A stretch of DNA of 26,943 bases from CAWCLK01 sp963796225 (GCA_963796225.1 CAWCLK010000001.1:1-26943); one strand, 5' to 3'. Counted from the first letter of the stretch, positions 13,821 to 22,138 are shown. Notes: generated by a model from the sequence alone, not told the origin. Numbers and translations: made by a program.

Positions 13821-14639
13821 TCAGCCGGCGCGCCTGTACCGGGCCTCGGCCAGCGCGAAGACGCCGTACAGCGCCAGCCCGATGGCGACCGCGGCCAACA
13901 GCCACGGACCCCACGACTGCTGGGACAGCGTCTGCAGCGAGCCCGACAGGCCACGCGACTTGCTGGGGTCGTGCTGGACGGCTGCGACCACGAAGAACCC
14001 GCCCGTGATCAGGGTGACCACCGCGTGCGCCGCGTACCCGGCGCGCCCCGCCCGGCGGACGTTGCGGCGTACGTCACCGTGGCTGGTCCGGTTGATGCGC
14101 TCCATGAACTTCGTGTTCTTGGCGTGCCGGACGAGCTCGGCGATGCCAACGCCCACCACGATCACGCCGAGGGCGGCCACGATCCAGACGCCCCCGGGCA
14201 TGCCGAGCAGGGTGGCGGTGGCCTTCGTGCTGCCGCTGCCTCCCGAGCTGCTGCCGCCGCCCACCAGCACCGTGATGGCCAGCCCACCCAACGCCAGGTA
14301 GATGACCGTCTTCACGGCGTACTTGACGCGCTTCTTGGCCTCGCTGCCCTCGACGGGGTCCCCGGTGAAGGTGATGACCAGCTGCCACACGCCATGGGCG
14401 AGCAGCCCGAGTGCGAGCAGCCCGAGCAGCCACGTGCCGGCGGGCTGCTGCTTGATGGCCTGCATCGCGTTCTGCTGGGAGGCCTGCCCGCCGCCGCTGC
14501 CGCCCTGCCCGAACTGGAACGCCAGCACGCCCAACGTGATGTACAGGACGCCCTTGGCGACCAGGCCGAAGCGCGCCAGGCCCGTCCGCCAGTCCGACGG
14601 GTCGGCGCCGCGCGCCGCGACGAACGTGTCCGTGCTCAT
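13821..14639 (-). CDS. DUF1206 family membrane protein
   Basis: A 272-residue integral membrane protein made of three repeated two-helix units. They start near LARFGLVAKGVLYITLGVLA, VKYAVKTVIYLALGGLAITV and GRAGYAAHAVVTLITGGFFV, each with the Arg/Lys-x-Gly-Tyr/Val pattern of DUF1206. The pairing helices include WLLGLLALGLLAHGVWQL and WLLAAVAIGLALYGVFALAE. The function of the family is unknown. GAGGAG lies five bases before the ATG. It faces the lipoprotein gene convergently with only 45 bases between, where a GCCGGC-rich palindromic stretch occurs. An 8-bp inverted repeat lies upstream of its start. Confidence 0.9.
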   Translation of the reverse strand: MSTDTFVAARGADPSDWRTGLARFGLVAKGVLYITLGVLAFQFGQGGSGGGQASQQNAMQAIKQQPAGTWLLGLLALGLLAHGVWQLVITFTGDPVEGSEAKKRVKYAVKTVIYLALGGLAITVLVGGGSSSGGSGSTKATATLLGMPGGVWIVAALGVIVVGVGIAELVRHAKNTKFMERINRTSHGDVRRNVRRAGRAGYAAHAVVTLITGGFFVVAAVQHDPSKSRGLSGSLQTLSQQSWGPWLLAAVAIGLALYGVFALAEARYRRAG

Positions 14640-14664
14640 GGTGGCTCCTCACCGCAGGCTCGCC

Positions 14665-14698
14665 CCGTGTTCGTGGCACACCCCGGGGCGGAACACGG
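14665..14698. promoter_or_regulatory. 8-bp inverted repeat upstream of the DUF1206 gene
   Basis: CCGTGTTC (14665-14672) and GAACACGG (14691-14698) are perfect complements; the 18-nt loop contains CCCCGGGG. The element lies 26-59 bases upstream of the minus-strand ATG at 14639, a position suited to an operator or leader hairpin. Confidence 0.42.
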
Positions 14699-14752
14699 TC
14701 GAACGTCCCCTCGCGGCCATGGCCCGAACGGCGCAGACGGGAGTGCGGCGCC

Positions 14753-15799
14753 TCAGGATTCCTGCAGCAGGTGCCACACCGAATCGAGGTCCACGAGCTC
14801 GTCCTCGCGGTTGACGACCAGCTCGAGCCGTCCGAGCGTGAACGCGCGCCCCGACACCGTGGCCCGCAGGGCGGTCCGGCCGTGGACCTCGTCGGTACCG
14901 AGGACCCGGCCGGTCATGCGGCTACCGGTGGGGGAGACCGTGACCAGTTCGTCGCCCTCGCCCATCAGCCCGTCGGCCTGCAGCAGCGCCATCCGGGCTG
15001 CCGTGCCGGTCCCGGTCGGGCAGGCGCACACGACGCCCGGGTGGACGTAGGTCGCGGCGCCCGCCTCGGTCGTCCCGTCCTCGAGGCTGGACCTCAGGTT
15101 GCCGGCGAAGGCGACGAAGGACAGCGGCCCGGTGTCGCCCAGCGTCGGATGGACCAGGTCGAGGTCGTGGGTGGCGGTCAGGCACAGCTCGTTGGCGAAG
15201 GAGGCCATGACGCTGCGTTCGGCCGCCGAGATGGCGAACCCGTGCGCGTCGGCGTCGACCACGGCGTAGAAGCATCCCGACCACACGAGGTCGAAGGTGA
15301 CCTCGCCGTAGCTCGGCAGCGACACCGTCAGGTTGCGGGCGGCCACCCACGCGGGGTCGGCCTGCAGGGTGACGCGGTGGACCTCGGACCCGTCGTGGTG
15401 GGCCACGGCCCGCACCGGCCCGACGGGGGCCTCGAGCAGCACCTCCTGCTCGCCGGGCGGTCCGAGGGGGATGCGGCCGGTCTCGAGCAGCGCCGTGACC
15501 ACGCAGATCGAGTTCGACCCCGAGAAGTGCGGGTAGCCCATGGCCTCCATGATCACGTACCCGAACGGCGCCTCGGGCGTCGCCGCGTCGACGATGAGGT
15601 TGACGCACATCGACGGGTCGCCGTAGGGCGGGTACAGCAGGAGCCTCCGCAGCCCGTCCCCGTGCTCCTGCAACCAGTCGCGCTTCTCGCGGGCCGTGGC
15701 ACCGGGGACGTGGAAGGCGCCGGCCATCACGACGCGACTGACGTCGCCGCCGTAGTGGGCGTCGAGCAGGGTCAGGTGACGGCGGTCAGTCCGCGGCAT
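14753..15799 (-). CDS. Proline racemase family protein with Ser/Thr catalytic positions
   Basis: A 348-residue proline racemase-superfamily protein (racemases, hydroxyproline epimerases, trans-3-hydroxyproline dehydratases). The fold is clear from HYGGDVSRVVMAGAFHVPGA, YPPYGDPSMCVNLIV, the first active-site loop MGYPHFSGSNSICVVTALLE and the second loop CACPTGTGTAARMALLQADG. By alignment to the usual MCGHN and DRSPCGTG motifs, the first Cys is Ser93, the second is Thr262, and the Asp of DRSP is Cys258. It therefore should not be annotated as a proline racemase without testing. A dehydratase, an epimerase of another substrate, or a non-catalytic role are all possible. Its ATG overlaps the end of the MDR gene by 14 bases, with GGAG six bases upstream, so the two are coupled. 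Confidence 0.85.
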   Translation of the reverse strand: MPRTDRRHLTLLDAHYGGDVSRVVMAGAFHVPGATAREKRDWLQEHGDGLRRLLLYPPYGDPSMCVNLIVDAATPEAPFGYVIMEAMGYPHFSGSNSICVVTALLETGRIPLGPPGEQEVLLEAPVGPVRAVAHHDGSEVHRVTLQADPAWVAARNLTVSLPSYGEVTFDLVWSGCFYAVVDADAHGFAISAAERSVMASFANELCLTATHDLDLVHPTLGDTGPLSFVAFAGNLRSSLEDGTTEAGAATYVHPGVVCACPTGTGTAARMALLQADGLMGEGDELVTVSPTGSRMTGRVLGTDEVHGRTALRATVSGRAFTLGRLELVVNREDELVDLDSVWHLLQES

Positions 15800-16892
15800 G
15801 TGCGGCTCCGTGCTCGTCCCACTTGGCGTCCGGCACGACCACGATGTTGCCCACGTACTTCTTGGCCATGAACGCGGTCTGGGCGTCGTGGAAGCGACTG
15901 AGCGGGTAGGTGCCGGAGAGGATCGGGTCGATCTTCTCCTCCTCGATGTAGCGCACGAGGCGGCGGAAGGCCGTGCGGGTGCCCTGCGAGGACCCGTGCA
16001 GCTCGAGGTGCTTGAGGTACATCGTGCGCAGGTCGAGCTTGACCACGGGCCCGCCGATGGCGCCGGAGGTGGTGTAGCGGCCCTCGGGGCGCAGGATCCG
16101 CAGCAGGTCGTTGAACATGTCGCCCCCGACCAGGTCGGCGACCACGTCGATGACCTCGCCGTCGAGCATGTCCTCGACCTGCTGGACGAGGTCGCCCTTG
16201 CCTCGGAGGACGACGTCCTCGGCGCCGATGGCCTTGACCTGGTCGGCCTTGCCCTCGCTGGTGACGGCGTAGGGGATCGCCCCGCGCGCGCGTGCGAGCT
16301 GGACGATGCCCGATCCCACGCCACCGGACGCCCCGGTCACGAGGATGCGTTCGCCCTCGGCCAGACGGGCGCGGTCCAGCATGTGCTCGCCGGTCAGGTA
16401 GGCGCAGCAGAAGGTCGCGAGCTCGGCGTCGTCGAGGTCGCGGTGCACGACGTGGGCGTGGTCGGCGGGCACCACCTGGTACTCGGCGTACCCGCCGTCC
16501 CGGCCGTGGCCCATGTAGTCGATGTCGGCCAGCGAGTCGTCCTCGCGGTTGTAGATCGAGAAGTCGACCATCACCCGTTCGCCGACACGGCTGTCGGCCA
16601 CCCCGTCCCCGACGGCCACGATCGTGCCGACCGTGTCGGTGCCCTGGATCCGCGGGAACTCGAGCGTCGAACGGCCGCGACGCCAGGTCGACACGGCGTC
16701 GGGGTCCTCCTCGAGCCCATAGGCACCCTCGCGCACCCACACGTCGGTGTTGTTCAGGCCGCAGGCACTGACCTCGACGAGGACCTCGTCAGGCCCGGGG
16801 GAGGGCACGGGCACGTCGTCGTGGACCTCGAGCTTGTCGAGGCCGCCGTGCCCGGTGAGCAGGACGGCCTGCATGGTGGACGGGATGGTCAC
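15786..16892 (-). CDS. MDR-family (quinone oxidoreductase-like) dehydrogenase
   Basis: A 368-residue medium-chain dehydrogenase/reductase. The GroES-like N-terminal domain begins MQAVLLTGHGGLDKLEVHDD and has VEVSACGLNNTDVWVREGAY; the Rossmann domain carries RILVTGASGGVGSGIVQLA. Catalytic-zinc ligands are not evident (Asn-Asn-Thr after Cys-Gly), pointing to the zinc-free quinone-oxidoreductase side of the family using NADPH. GTG at 16892 is chosen because GGGAG lies five bases upstream; the internal ATG at 16874 has none. It is followed, with overlap, by the proline-racemase-family gene, suggesting a shared catabolic step. It is divergent from the GPx gene. Confidence 0.88.
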   Translation of the reverse strand: MTIPSTMQAVLLTGHGGLDKLEVHDDVPVPSPGPDEVLVEVSACGLNNTDVWVREGAYGLEEDPDAVSTWRRGRSTLEFPRIQGTDTVGTIVAVGDGVADSRVGERVMVDFSIYNREDDSLADIDYMGHGRDGGYAEYQVVPADHAHVVHRDLDDAELATFCCAYLTGEHMLDRARLAEGERILVTGASGGVGSGIVQLARARGAIPYAVTSEGKADQVKAIGAEDVVLRGKGDLVQQVEDMLDGEVIDVVADLVGGDMFNDLLRILRPEGRYTTSGAIGGPVVKLDLRTMYLKHLELHGSSQGTRTAFRRLVRYIEEEKIDPILSGTYPLSRFHDAQTAFMAKKYVGNIVVVPDAKWDEHGAAHAAD

Positions 16893-16986
16893 GTCGTCTC
16901 CCTCGACGGCTGCGTGATGGGCAGCCGATGATCCAACCAGACCGCACCGGGGCGTGCGGCCGGCAGGGGGCCACGATCGATCGGGG

Positions 16987-16992
16987 TAGCGT
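16987..16992 (+). promoter_or_regulatory. Possible -10 element for the GPx operon
   Basis: TAGCGT in the context TAGCGTCGCTGCC, 38 bases before the ATG at 17031. A near-identical context (TAGCGTCGCCGCC) is at 23009 ahead of the MFS gene. No convincing -35 is visible, so this is a guess from the TAnnnT pattern. Confidence 0.3.
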
Positions 16993-17030
16993 CGCTGCCC
17001 CCGCAGCCGATCCGCATCACGAGGCCTCCC

Positions 17031-17525
17031 ATGTCGACCGACCTGCTCTCCCTCCCGCTCGAGACCCTCGACGGTCGTCCGACCACGCTCGGCGAGCACG
17101 CCGACGGTCCCGTGCTCGTCGTCAACGTCGCGTCGAAGTGCGGCCTGACCCCGCAGTACGAGGGGCTCGAGCGCCTGCAGCAGACCTACGGCGACCGCGG
17201 CCTGACCGTGGTCGGGTTCCCGTGCAACCAGTTCAAGGGCCAGGAGCCGGGCACGGCCGAGGAGATCCAGACCTTCTGCTCGACGACCTACGGGGTCACG
17301 TTCCCGCTCATGGCGAAGGTCGACGTCAACGGCGAGCAGCGCCACCCGGTCTACGAGGTGCTGACCGACGCGCCCGACGCCGACGGCGAGGCCGGGGACG
17401 TCCAGTGGAACTTCGAGAAGTTCCTGCTCACCAGTGACGGCGACGTGGTCGCTCGGTTCCGGCCGGCGACCACGCCGGAGGATCCCGCCGTGGTCGAGGC
17501 GATCGAGGCGCAGCTGTCGGCGTGA
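17031..17525 (+). CDS. Glutathione peroxidase-like thiol peroxidase
   Basis: A 164-residue Cys-type GPx. NVASKCGLTPQYEGL places the peroxidatic Cys37, GFPCNQFKGQEPG gives Gln71, and WNFEKFLL gives Trp126 and Asn127, completing the Cys-Gln-Trp-Asn tetrad. Cys83 (TFCSTTYGVTFP) is in the position of the resolving Cys of thioredoxin-dependent members. Since actinobacteria use mycothiol rather than glutathione, the reductant is probably thioredoxin. It is cytoplasmic and reduces peroxides. Its stop overlaps the next start (GTGA), so it is translationally coupled to the metallophosphoesterase. Confidence 0.93.
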   Translation: MSTDLLSLPLETLDGRPTTLGEHADGPVLVVNVASKCGLTPQYEGLERLQQTYGDRGLTVVGFPCNQFKGQEPGTAEEIQTFCSTTYGVTFPLMAKVDVNGEQRHPVYEVLTDAPDADGEAGDVQWNFEKFLLTSDGDVVARFRPATTPEDPAVVEAIEAQLSA

Positions 17526-18394
17526 CCGACCGGCACGTCCTCGAGGCGCCCCGCATCGCCGTCCTCGGCGACCTGTCCGGCCACCTGAAACCGCTGCTGA
17601 CGACGCTGGCCGAGCTGGGCGTCGAGGTGGACGACCGCAACGTCCCGCGACGGGTCAGCTGGCCGGACGACCTCGTCGTCGTCCAGGTCGGCGACCTCGT
17701 GCACAAGGGCCCCGTCAGCGAGCTGGTCGTCGCGGTGGTGGACGCGCTGTTCCGGCGCACGGGGCGGTGGGTGCAGCTGGTGGGCAACCACGAGGCCCAG
17801 TACGTGCCCGGCGGGACGTCGTTCTGGGTGCCGCCGATCGACGCGCGCGTCGGGGCCCGGCTGGGGGAGTGGTGGCAGGAGGGATTCCTGCGCCCCGCCG
17901 TGGCCGTGGACGACCGGCGTCGGGGCCCGGTGCTGGTCAGTCATGGTGGTCTGACGGTGCGGGCCTGGCGTGCCCTCGGCGAACCCGACCACGTGGGGGC
18001 GGTGGGGGCGCTGGCCGACCCCACGGCCCACGCCGCCCACGTGCTGCAGCCGGGGGTCATGGCGGCGCGCGACGCGGACCCGGGCGTGGCGTGGACCGAA
18101 CCCAAGCAGGAGCTGCGGTCGCCCTGGCTAGTCCACGCGCAGATGGGCGGCGACGTGCCGTTCTCGCAGGTCCACGGCCACGCCCAGCCACTGCTGCCGC
18201 CGTCGAAGGGGCGGCGGGTTCCTCCGGAGCTGCGGGACTCCACCAGCATCGACGACCTGGGCCACGTGATCACGCGGGTGGGCGGGCGCGAGATCATCGG
18301 GATCGACCCGAGCGCCGGCGGCCGGCCGGCGCGGCCACGCGCCCTGCTGCTGTCGGGGCGGGTGCACCTGGCCGGGGCGCCGCCGGACGTGTGA
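17522..18394 (+). CDS. Metallophosphoesterase
   Basis: A 290-residue calcineurin-like phosphoesterase. Metal-binding motifs in order are VLGDLSGH (Asp17, His21), VVQVGDLVHKGP (Asp58), VQLVGNHEAQ (Asn89, His90), VSHGGL and VHGHAQP, all intact. The first motif is GDLSGH rather than the common GDxHG. It resembles PPP-type bacterial serine/threonine phosphatases or diadenosine tetraphosphatases more than nucleases, but the substrate is open. The GTG start shares four bases (GTGA) with the GPx stop, so expression is tied to the peroxidase. It meets the EngB gene convergently with three bases between. Confidence 0.88.
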   Translation: MTDRHVLEAPRIAVLGDLSGHLKPLLTTLAELGVEVDDRNVPRRVSWPDDLVVVQVGDLVHKGPVSELVVAVVDALFRRTGRWVQLVGNHEAQYVPGGTSFWVPPIDARVGARLGEWWQEGFLRPAVAVDDRRRGPVLVSHGGLTVRAWRALGEPDHVGAVGALADPTAHAAHVLQPGVMAARDADPGVAWTEPKQELRSPWLVHAQMGGDVPFSQVHGHAQPLLPPSKGRRVPPELRDSTSIDDLGHVITRVGGREIIGIDPSAGGRPARPRALLLSGRVHLAGAPPDV

Positions 18395-18397
18395 GGG

Positions 18398-18979
18398 TCA
18401 GGCCAACCAGTCGCGCACCAGCGCCCGGAGGTGGTCGAGGTTGACCTTCGTCTGGGCACTGACCCAGACGACCTCGCCCCGCTCCAGCCCGCACGCCTCG
18501 GCCACGTCCCGCTTGCGCCGTTCGCGCCGCGAGCTCTTGACCTTGTCGTGCTTGGTGGCCACGACGGTGTGGGGGACGTCGTGCTGGCGCAGCCACGCCA
18601 GCATGTCGAGGTCCAGCGCGGTGGGCCCGACCTCGCCGTCGACCAGCAGCAGCACCATGCGCAGGCCGTCGCGCTCGACCAGGTACTGCTCCATGCGGCG
18701 CTGCCACCCGGCCCGGTCGACCTTCGACGCCTTCGCGTAGCCGTACCCGGGCAGGTCGACCAGCGTGCCGCCGCCGGCGAGGGCGAACTGGTTGAGCAGC
18801 CGGGTGCGGCCCGGCGTGCTCGAGGTCCGAGCCAGGCCCTGCCGGCCGGCAAGTGCGTTGAGCAGCGACGACTTGCCGACGTTGCTGCGCCCCGCCACGG
18901 CCACCTCGGCCCGTGACGTGGGCAGTGCGCCGACGACGTCGGCGGAGGTGACGAAGGTCAGGTCCAGGGGTGCACTCAT
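18398..18979 (-). CDS. engB: Ribosome biogenesis GTPase YihA/YsxC (EngB)
   Basis: A 193-residue TRAFAC-class GTPase. The P-loop is GRSNVGKSS at residues 30-38, G2/switch I lies in ARTSSTPGRTRLLNQF, G3 is DLPGYGYAKASK, G4 is TKHDKVKSS and G5 is WVSAQTKVNL. The GRSNVGKSSLLNAL and LPGYGYAK strings are signatures of EngB, which helps assemble the large ribosomal subunit in the cytoplasm. Length is normal. It lies 19 bases downstream of the hydrolase-OsmC fusion, in the same orientation, at the end of a minus-strand run. Confidence 0.96.
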   Translation of the reverse strand: MSAPLDLTFVTSADVVGALPTSRAEVAVAGRSNVGKSSLLNALAGRQGLARTSSTPGRTRLLNQFALAGGGTLVDLPGYGYAKASKVDRAGWQRRMEQYLVERDGLRMVLLLVDGEVGPTALDLDMLAWLRQHDVPHTVVATKHDKVKSSRRERRKRDVAEACGLERGEVVWVSAQTKVNLDHLRALVRDWLA

Positions 18980-18998
18980 GGCGGGGGAGTCTCGCAGG

Positions 18999-20261
18999 TC
19001 ACGCGTCGTCGGCCAGCACCGTGCGGATCTCGATCTGCCCGCTGAGCGTGCGGTGCACCGGGCAGCGATTGGCGATCGACAGGAGCTTGTCCCGGTCGGC
19101 GGCGTCGAGGTCGCCGCGGACGGCCACGGTGCGTGTGAACTGCTCGATGTGGCCGTCGCGGTGCTCGCACGAGGCGCAGTCGTCGGCGTGCACGCGCTCG
19201 AATCGCACGGTGGTGACGACCTCGTCGAGCGCCAGCTCCTTGCGGTCCGCGTACATCCGCAGCGTCATGGAGGTGCAGGCGGCCAGCGCGGCACCGAGGT
19301 AGTCGTACGGGGTGGGGCCCGTCTCGGTCCCACCGACCGATCGTGGCTCGTCCGCCTGCAGGAGGAAGCCGCGGGTGGCCACACGGGAGGACAACCCCGT
19401 GGTGGTCCGGGCCACCGCGGTGTCGTCGGCGTAGCTGCCCGCGCCCCGCGGCAGGGGAGCCGGCGTCGTGGCCTCCGCCGCCTCGACCTCGAGCGGCACG
19501 TCCGGCAGGTACCGGCTGGCCCAGGCGGCGACGACCTCGGCGGCGTAGCGCGCGTCGGCCTCGTCGGTGAGCAGGTGGTCGGCGTCGGCCAGCGACACGA
19601 AGCTCTTGGGGTGGCGGGCGGCCTCGAACAGCACGCGGGCGTTGTCCACCCCGACCGTGTCGTCCAGGGGTGCGTGCAGGACCAGCAGGGCAGCGTCGAG
19701 GCCGGCGACCACGTCGGTCAGCCGGTGGGCCTCGAGGTCGTCGACGAAGCTGGACCGGATCGTGAAGGGCCGTCCCCCCAGGGTGACCTCGGCCTCGCCC
19801 CGCTCACGGATGGTGTCGAGGTCGTCGGCGAAGAGGTCGACGACGTGGTCGAGATCGGCCGGCGCCCCGATGGTCGCCACCGCCGCGATCCCCTCGACGC
19901 GTGCCGCCGCGACCAGCGCGGCAGCGCCGCCGAAGGAGTGGCCCACCAGCAGGCTCGGCGGGGCGATGGTGTCGCCCAGGTAGCCGGCGGCGGCCACGAG
20001 GTCGTCCACGTCGGAGGAGAACGTCGAGGCGGCGAAGTCCCCCTCGCTCGATCCGAGGCCGGGGAAGTCGAAGGACAGCACGGCGATGCCCCGGTCCGCC
20101 AGGGCGCGTGCCACCCGCCGCGCTGCCCGCAGGTCCTTCGAGCACGTGAAGCAGTGCGCGAACACGGCGGTGGCGTACACCGGCCCGTCGGGCCGTTCGA
20201 GCCGTGCGGACAGCTGCTCGTCGCGGGCGTTGGAGAAGGTGCAGGTGCTCGAGCGGGCCAC
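18999..20261 (-). CDS. Alpha/beta hydrolase-OsmC fusion protein
   Basis: A 420-residue two-domain protein. Residues about 1-255 are an alpha/beta hydrolase with HCFTCSKD near the oxyanion hole, SFDFPGLGSSEGDF, the nucleophile elbow GHSFGG (Ser109), an acid in HAPLDDTV and His in ADHLL. Residues about 275-420 are an OsmC/Ohr-like domain with PYDYLGAALAACTSMTLRMY, DGHIEQFTRTV and NRCPVHRTL, giving the two redox-active Cys. This fusion is known in bacteria; the hydrolase might release a substrate or thioester for the peroxidase half. GTG at 20261 follows GGAGG by four bases. It sits downstream of the PH-like gene. Confidence 0.92.
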   Translation of the reverse strand: MARSSTCTFSNARDEQLSARLERPDGPVYATAVFAHCFTCSKDLRAARRVARALADRGIAVLSFDFPGLGSSEGDFAASTFSSDVDDLVAAAGYLGDTIAPPSLLVGHSFGGAAALVAAARVEGIAAVATIGAPADLDHVVDLFADDLDTIRERGEAEVTLGGRPFTIRSSFVDDLEAHRLTDVVAGLDAALLVLHAPLDDTVGVDNARVLFEAARHPKSFVSLADADHLLTDEADARYAAEVVAAWASRYLPDVPLEVEAAEATTPAPLPRGAGSYADDTAVARTTTGLSSRVATRGFLLQADEPRSVGGTETGPTPYDYLGAALAACTSMTLRMYADRKELALDEVVTTVRFERVHADDCASCEHRDGHIEQFTRTVAVRGDLDAADRDKLLSIANRCPVHRTLSGQIEIRTVLADDA

Positions 20262-20299
20262 GGCGCCTCCGGGATCGGGGGCGCCATCCTGCCGTGTGA

Positions 20300-20668
20300 C
20301 TACGCCTCGAGCACGCGGACGTGGAACGGGTCGCCGATGCGTTCGGCCAGCGGGCGCTCGTGGGCGCGGTCGAGCAGCGCGACGACCTGCCGCCCCTCAC
20401 GCGGGTCGACGTCCCGCAACCGGACGGTCGTGTCGCCGTCGAGCAGCGTCAGGCGACCCTCGGCCCGGTCGTACACGGCGGTCGTGCCGGCGGACAGCAC
20501 CTCCGGCGGGGAGGGACGACGCCAGCCGACGACGACGCGCTTGTCGGTGACCACGACGACGCGGGCACGACGGCCGTCGGCCTCCACGCCCCAGGCGGAG
20601 GCGAGCAGGTACTCGTACCGGTCGAGGTGCTGGCGCACTCGCCGGACGGCACGGTCCAGGCGGCTCAC
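20300..20668 (-). CDS. Small PH-like domain protein
   Basis: A 122-residue protein that begins with a helix (DRAVRRVRQHLDRYEYLLAS), then strands including RARVVVVTDKRVVVGWRR and GRLTLLDGDTTVRLRD, ending in a helix (EGRQVVALLDRAHE). The VTDKRVVV turn is typical of bacterial PH-like (YokE/bPH) folds; this is tentative. Function is unknown. The GTG at 20668 overlaps the WS/DGAT stop (GTGA), and AAGGAGA lies seven bases ahead. This coupling supports the second frame as the true end of the upstream acyltransferase gene. Confidence 0.7.
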   Translation of the reverse strand: MSRLDRAVRRVRQHLDRYEYLLASAWGVEADGRRARVVVVTDKRVVVGWRRPSPPEVLSAGTTAVYDRAEGRLTLLDGDTTVRLRDVDPREGRQVVALLDRAHERPLAERIGDPFHVRVLEA

Positions 20669-22138
20669 GGTCGGCTCTCCTTGTCACCCCCCACCGTCTC
20701 ACTGTCGGCGGCAGACCCGGGTCGCTTGAGCGGTGCGGGACGGCTCAGCCCGGCGGCGGCCTCGAGGGCGTCGAGCTCCTCGGCGAGGTGGTCGATGAGG
20801 CGTTGGACGCTGGGCAGGGCGGTGCGGTCCGCCGTGATCCCGAAGGCCATCTGGTCGCAGTAGCTGGTCTGGGTGATGTTGAGCGCGTAGCCGTCCTGCA
20901 GCAGCGAGGCGGGGTACAGGCCGGCCATGCGCGCGCCGTTCCAGTACAGCTCCTGGCTCGGGCCCGGGACGTTCGAGATCACCACGTTGAAGATCGGGCT
21001 GACGGACACGCCCCGAGATCCCGAGGACGTTGCCCGCGACCAGCGGCGAGGTCAGCGCGATCGCGTAGTCGGCCAGCTCGGCGGTGCTCATCCGGGACAT
21101 GCGCGCCTTGGCCGCGTCCATGGACCGCTTCACGAGCTCGAGCCGTTCGACGGGGTCGGGCAGGTGCGTGGCGAGGTTGCACAGCACGAAGGACAGCGCG
21201 TTGCCGCGATCCGAGTCGTCGTTGGGCCGGATCGACACGGGCACGAAGCCGATGAGTGGCTCGTCGGGCAGCCCGTCGTGGGCCTGCAGGTAGCTCCGCA
21301 GCGCCCCGCCGCACATGGCCAGCACGACGTCGTTGACCGTGGACCCCGTGGCCTTCGCGACGCCGCGGATCCGGGCCAGCGAGTAGTCCTGCGCGACGAA
21401 ACGGCGGGTCGAGGTGAGCCGGACGTTGATCATCGTCGCGGGCGCCTGGAACGGCAGCACCTCGGCCTCGTCGTGCCGTGCCTTGCGGGCCTGGTCCACC
21501 AGGGCCCGGCCCGCCCCGATCGCCGCGCCGGTGGCCGCCCCGACCTTCCCCGCCGCACTCCCGGCCCGCTTGAGCACCCCGGCCGGGCCGGGGTCGTCCG
21601 TGGCGCGCTCGGCGGTCGACGCGACGGGGCGTGTCGCCCACGGGGGCGGGACGTCGCGGTCCGTCGGGTCGGGCGTGAACGCCTGCAGCATCTGGCGCAT
21701 CGCCGCGACGCCGTCGAGCAGCGAGTGGTGGACCTTGGTGAACAGCGCGACCTTGTCGTCCTCGATCCCCTCGATGAGGTACATCTCCCAGAGTGGGCGG
21801 TGGCGGTCCAGCGTGTGGCTGTGCACGTTGGAGCAGAACGACAGCAGCTCGCGGATCCGGCCCGGCGCGGGCAGCGCCAGGTGCCGGACGTGGTAGGCGA
21901 TCTCGACGTCGTCAGCCTCGAAGCCGAAGGTCCCGAGCCGGCCGTAGGGCCGCTTGAGCACCTGGTCGAACGGCGGGCGGGGCGCGTCGTGCTCCATGGC
22001 GCGGTGGACGACCTGCTGCAGCCAGTCCTCGGGCGCGTCGGCGGGCCGGTCGAACAGCTGCAGCCCGCCGACGTGCATCGGCCGTTCCCTGGACTCCATC
22101 AGCAGCCACGCGGCGTCGAACAACGGCAGGCGTCCCAT
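20665..22138 (-). pseudogene. WS/DGAT-family O-acyltransferase, frameshifted
   Basis: Wax ester synthase/diacylglycerol acyltransferase family. The N-terminal part from ATG 22138 has PLFDAAWLLMESRERPMHVG, PLWEMYLIEGIEDDKVALFT and the catalytic VHHSLLDGVAA (His137, His138, Asp142, Gly143), then DVVLAMCGGALRSYL. Near 21010 the frame breaks. The original frame runs on into Arg/Pro-rich sequence to 20699, while the shifted frame supplies the conserved SPIFNVVISNVPGPSQELYW and a normal C-terminus ending at 20665. Removing one base in the GGGGC stretch (21010-21014) joins the two as LGISGVSVSPIFN. If not an assembly error, the gene is disabled after the catalytic motif. It made storage lipids (wax esters or triacylglycerols) from acyl-CoA when intact. 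Confidence 0.87.
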
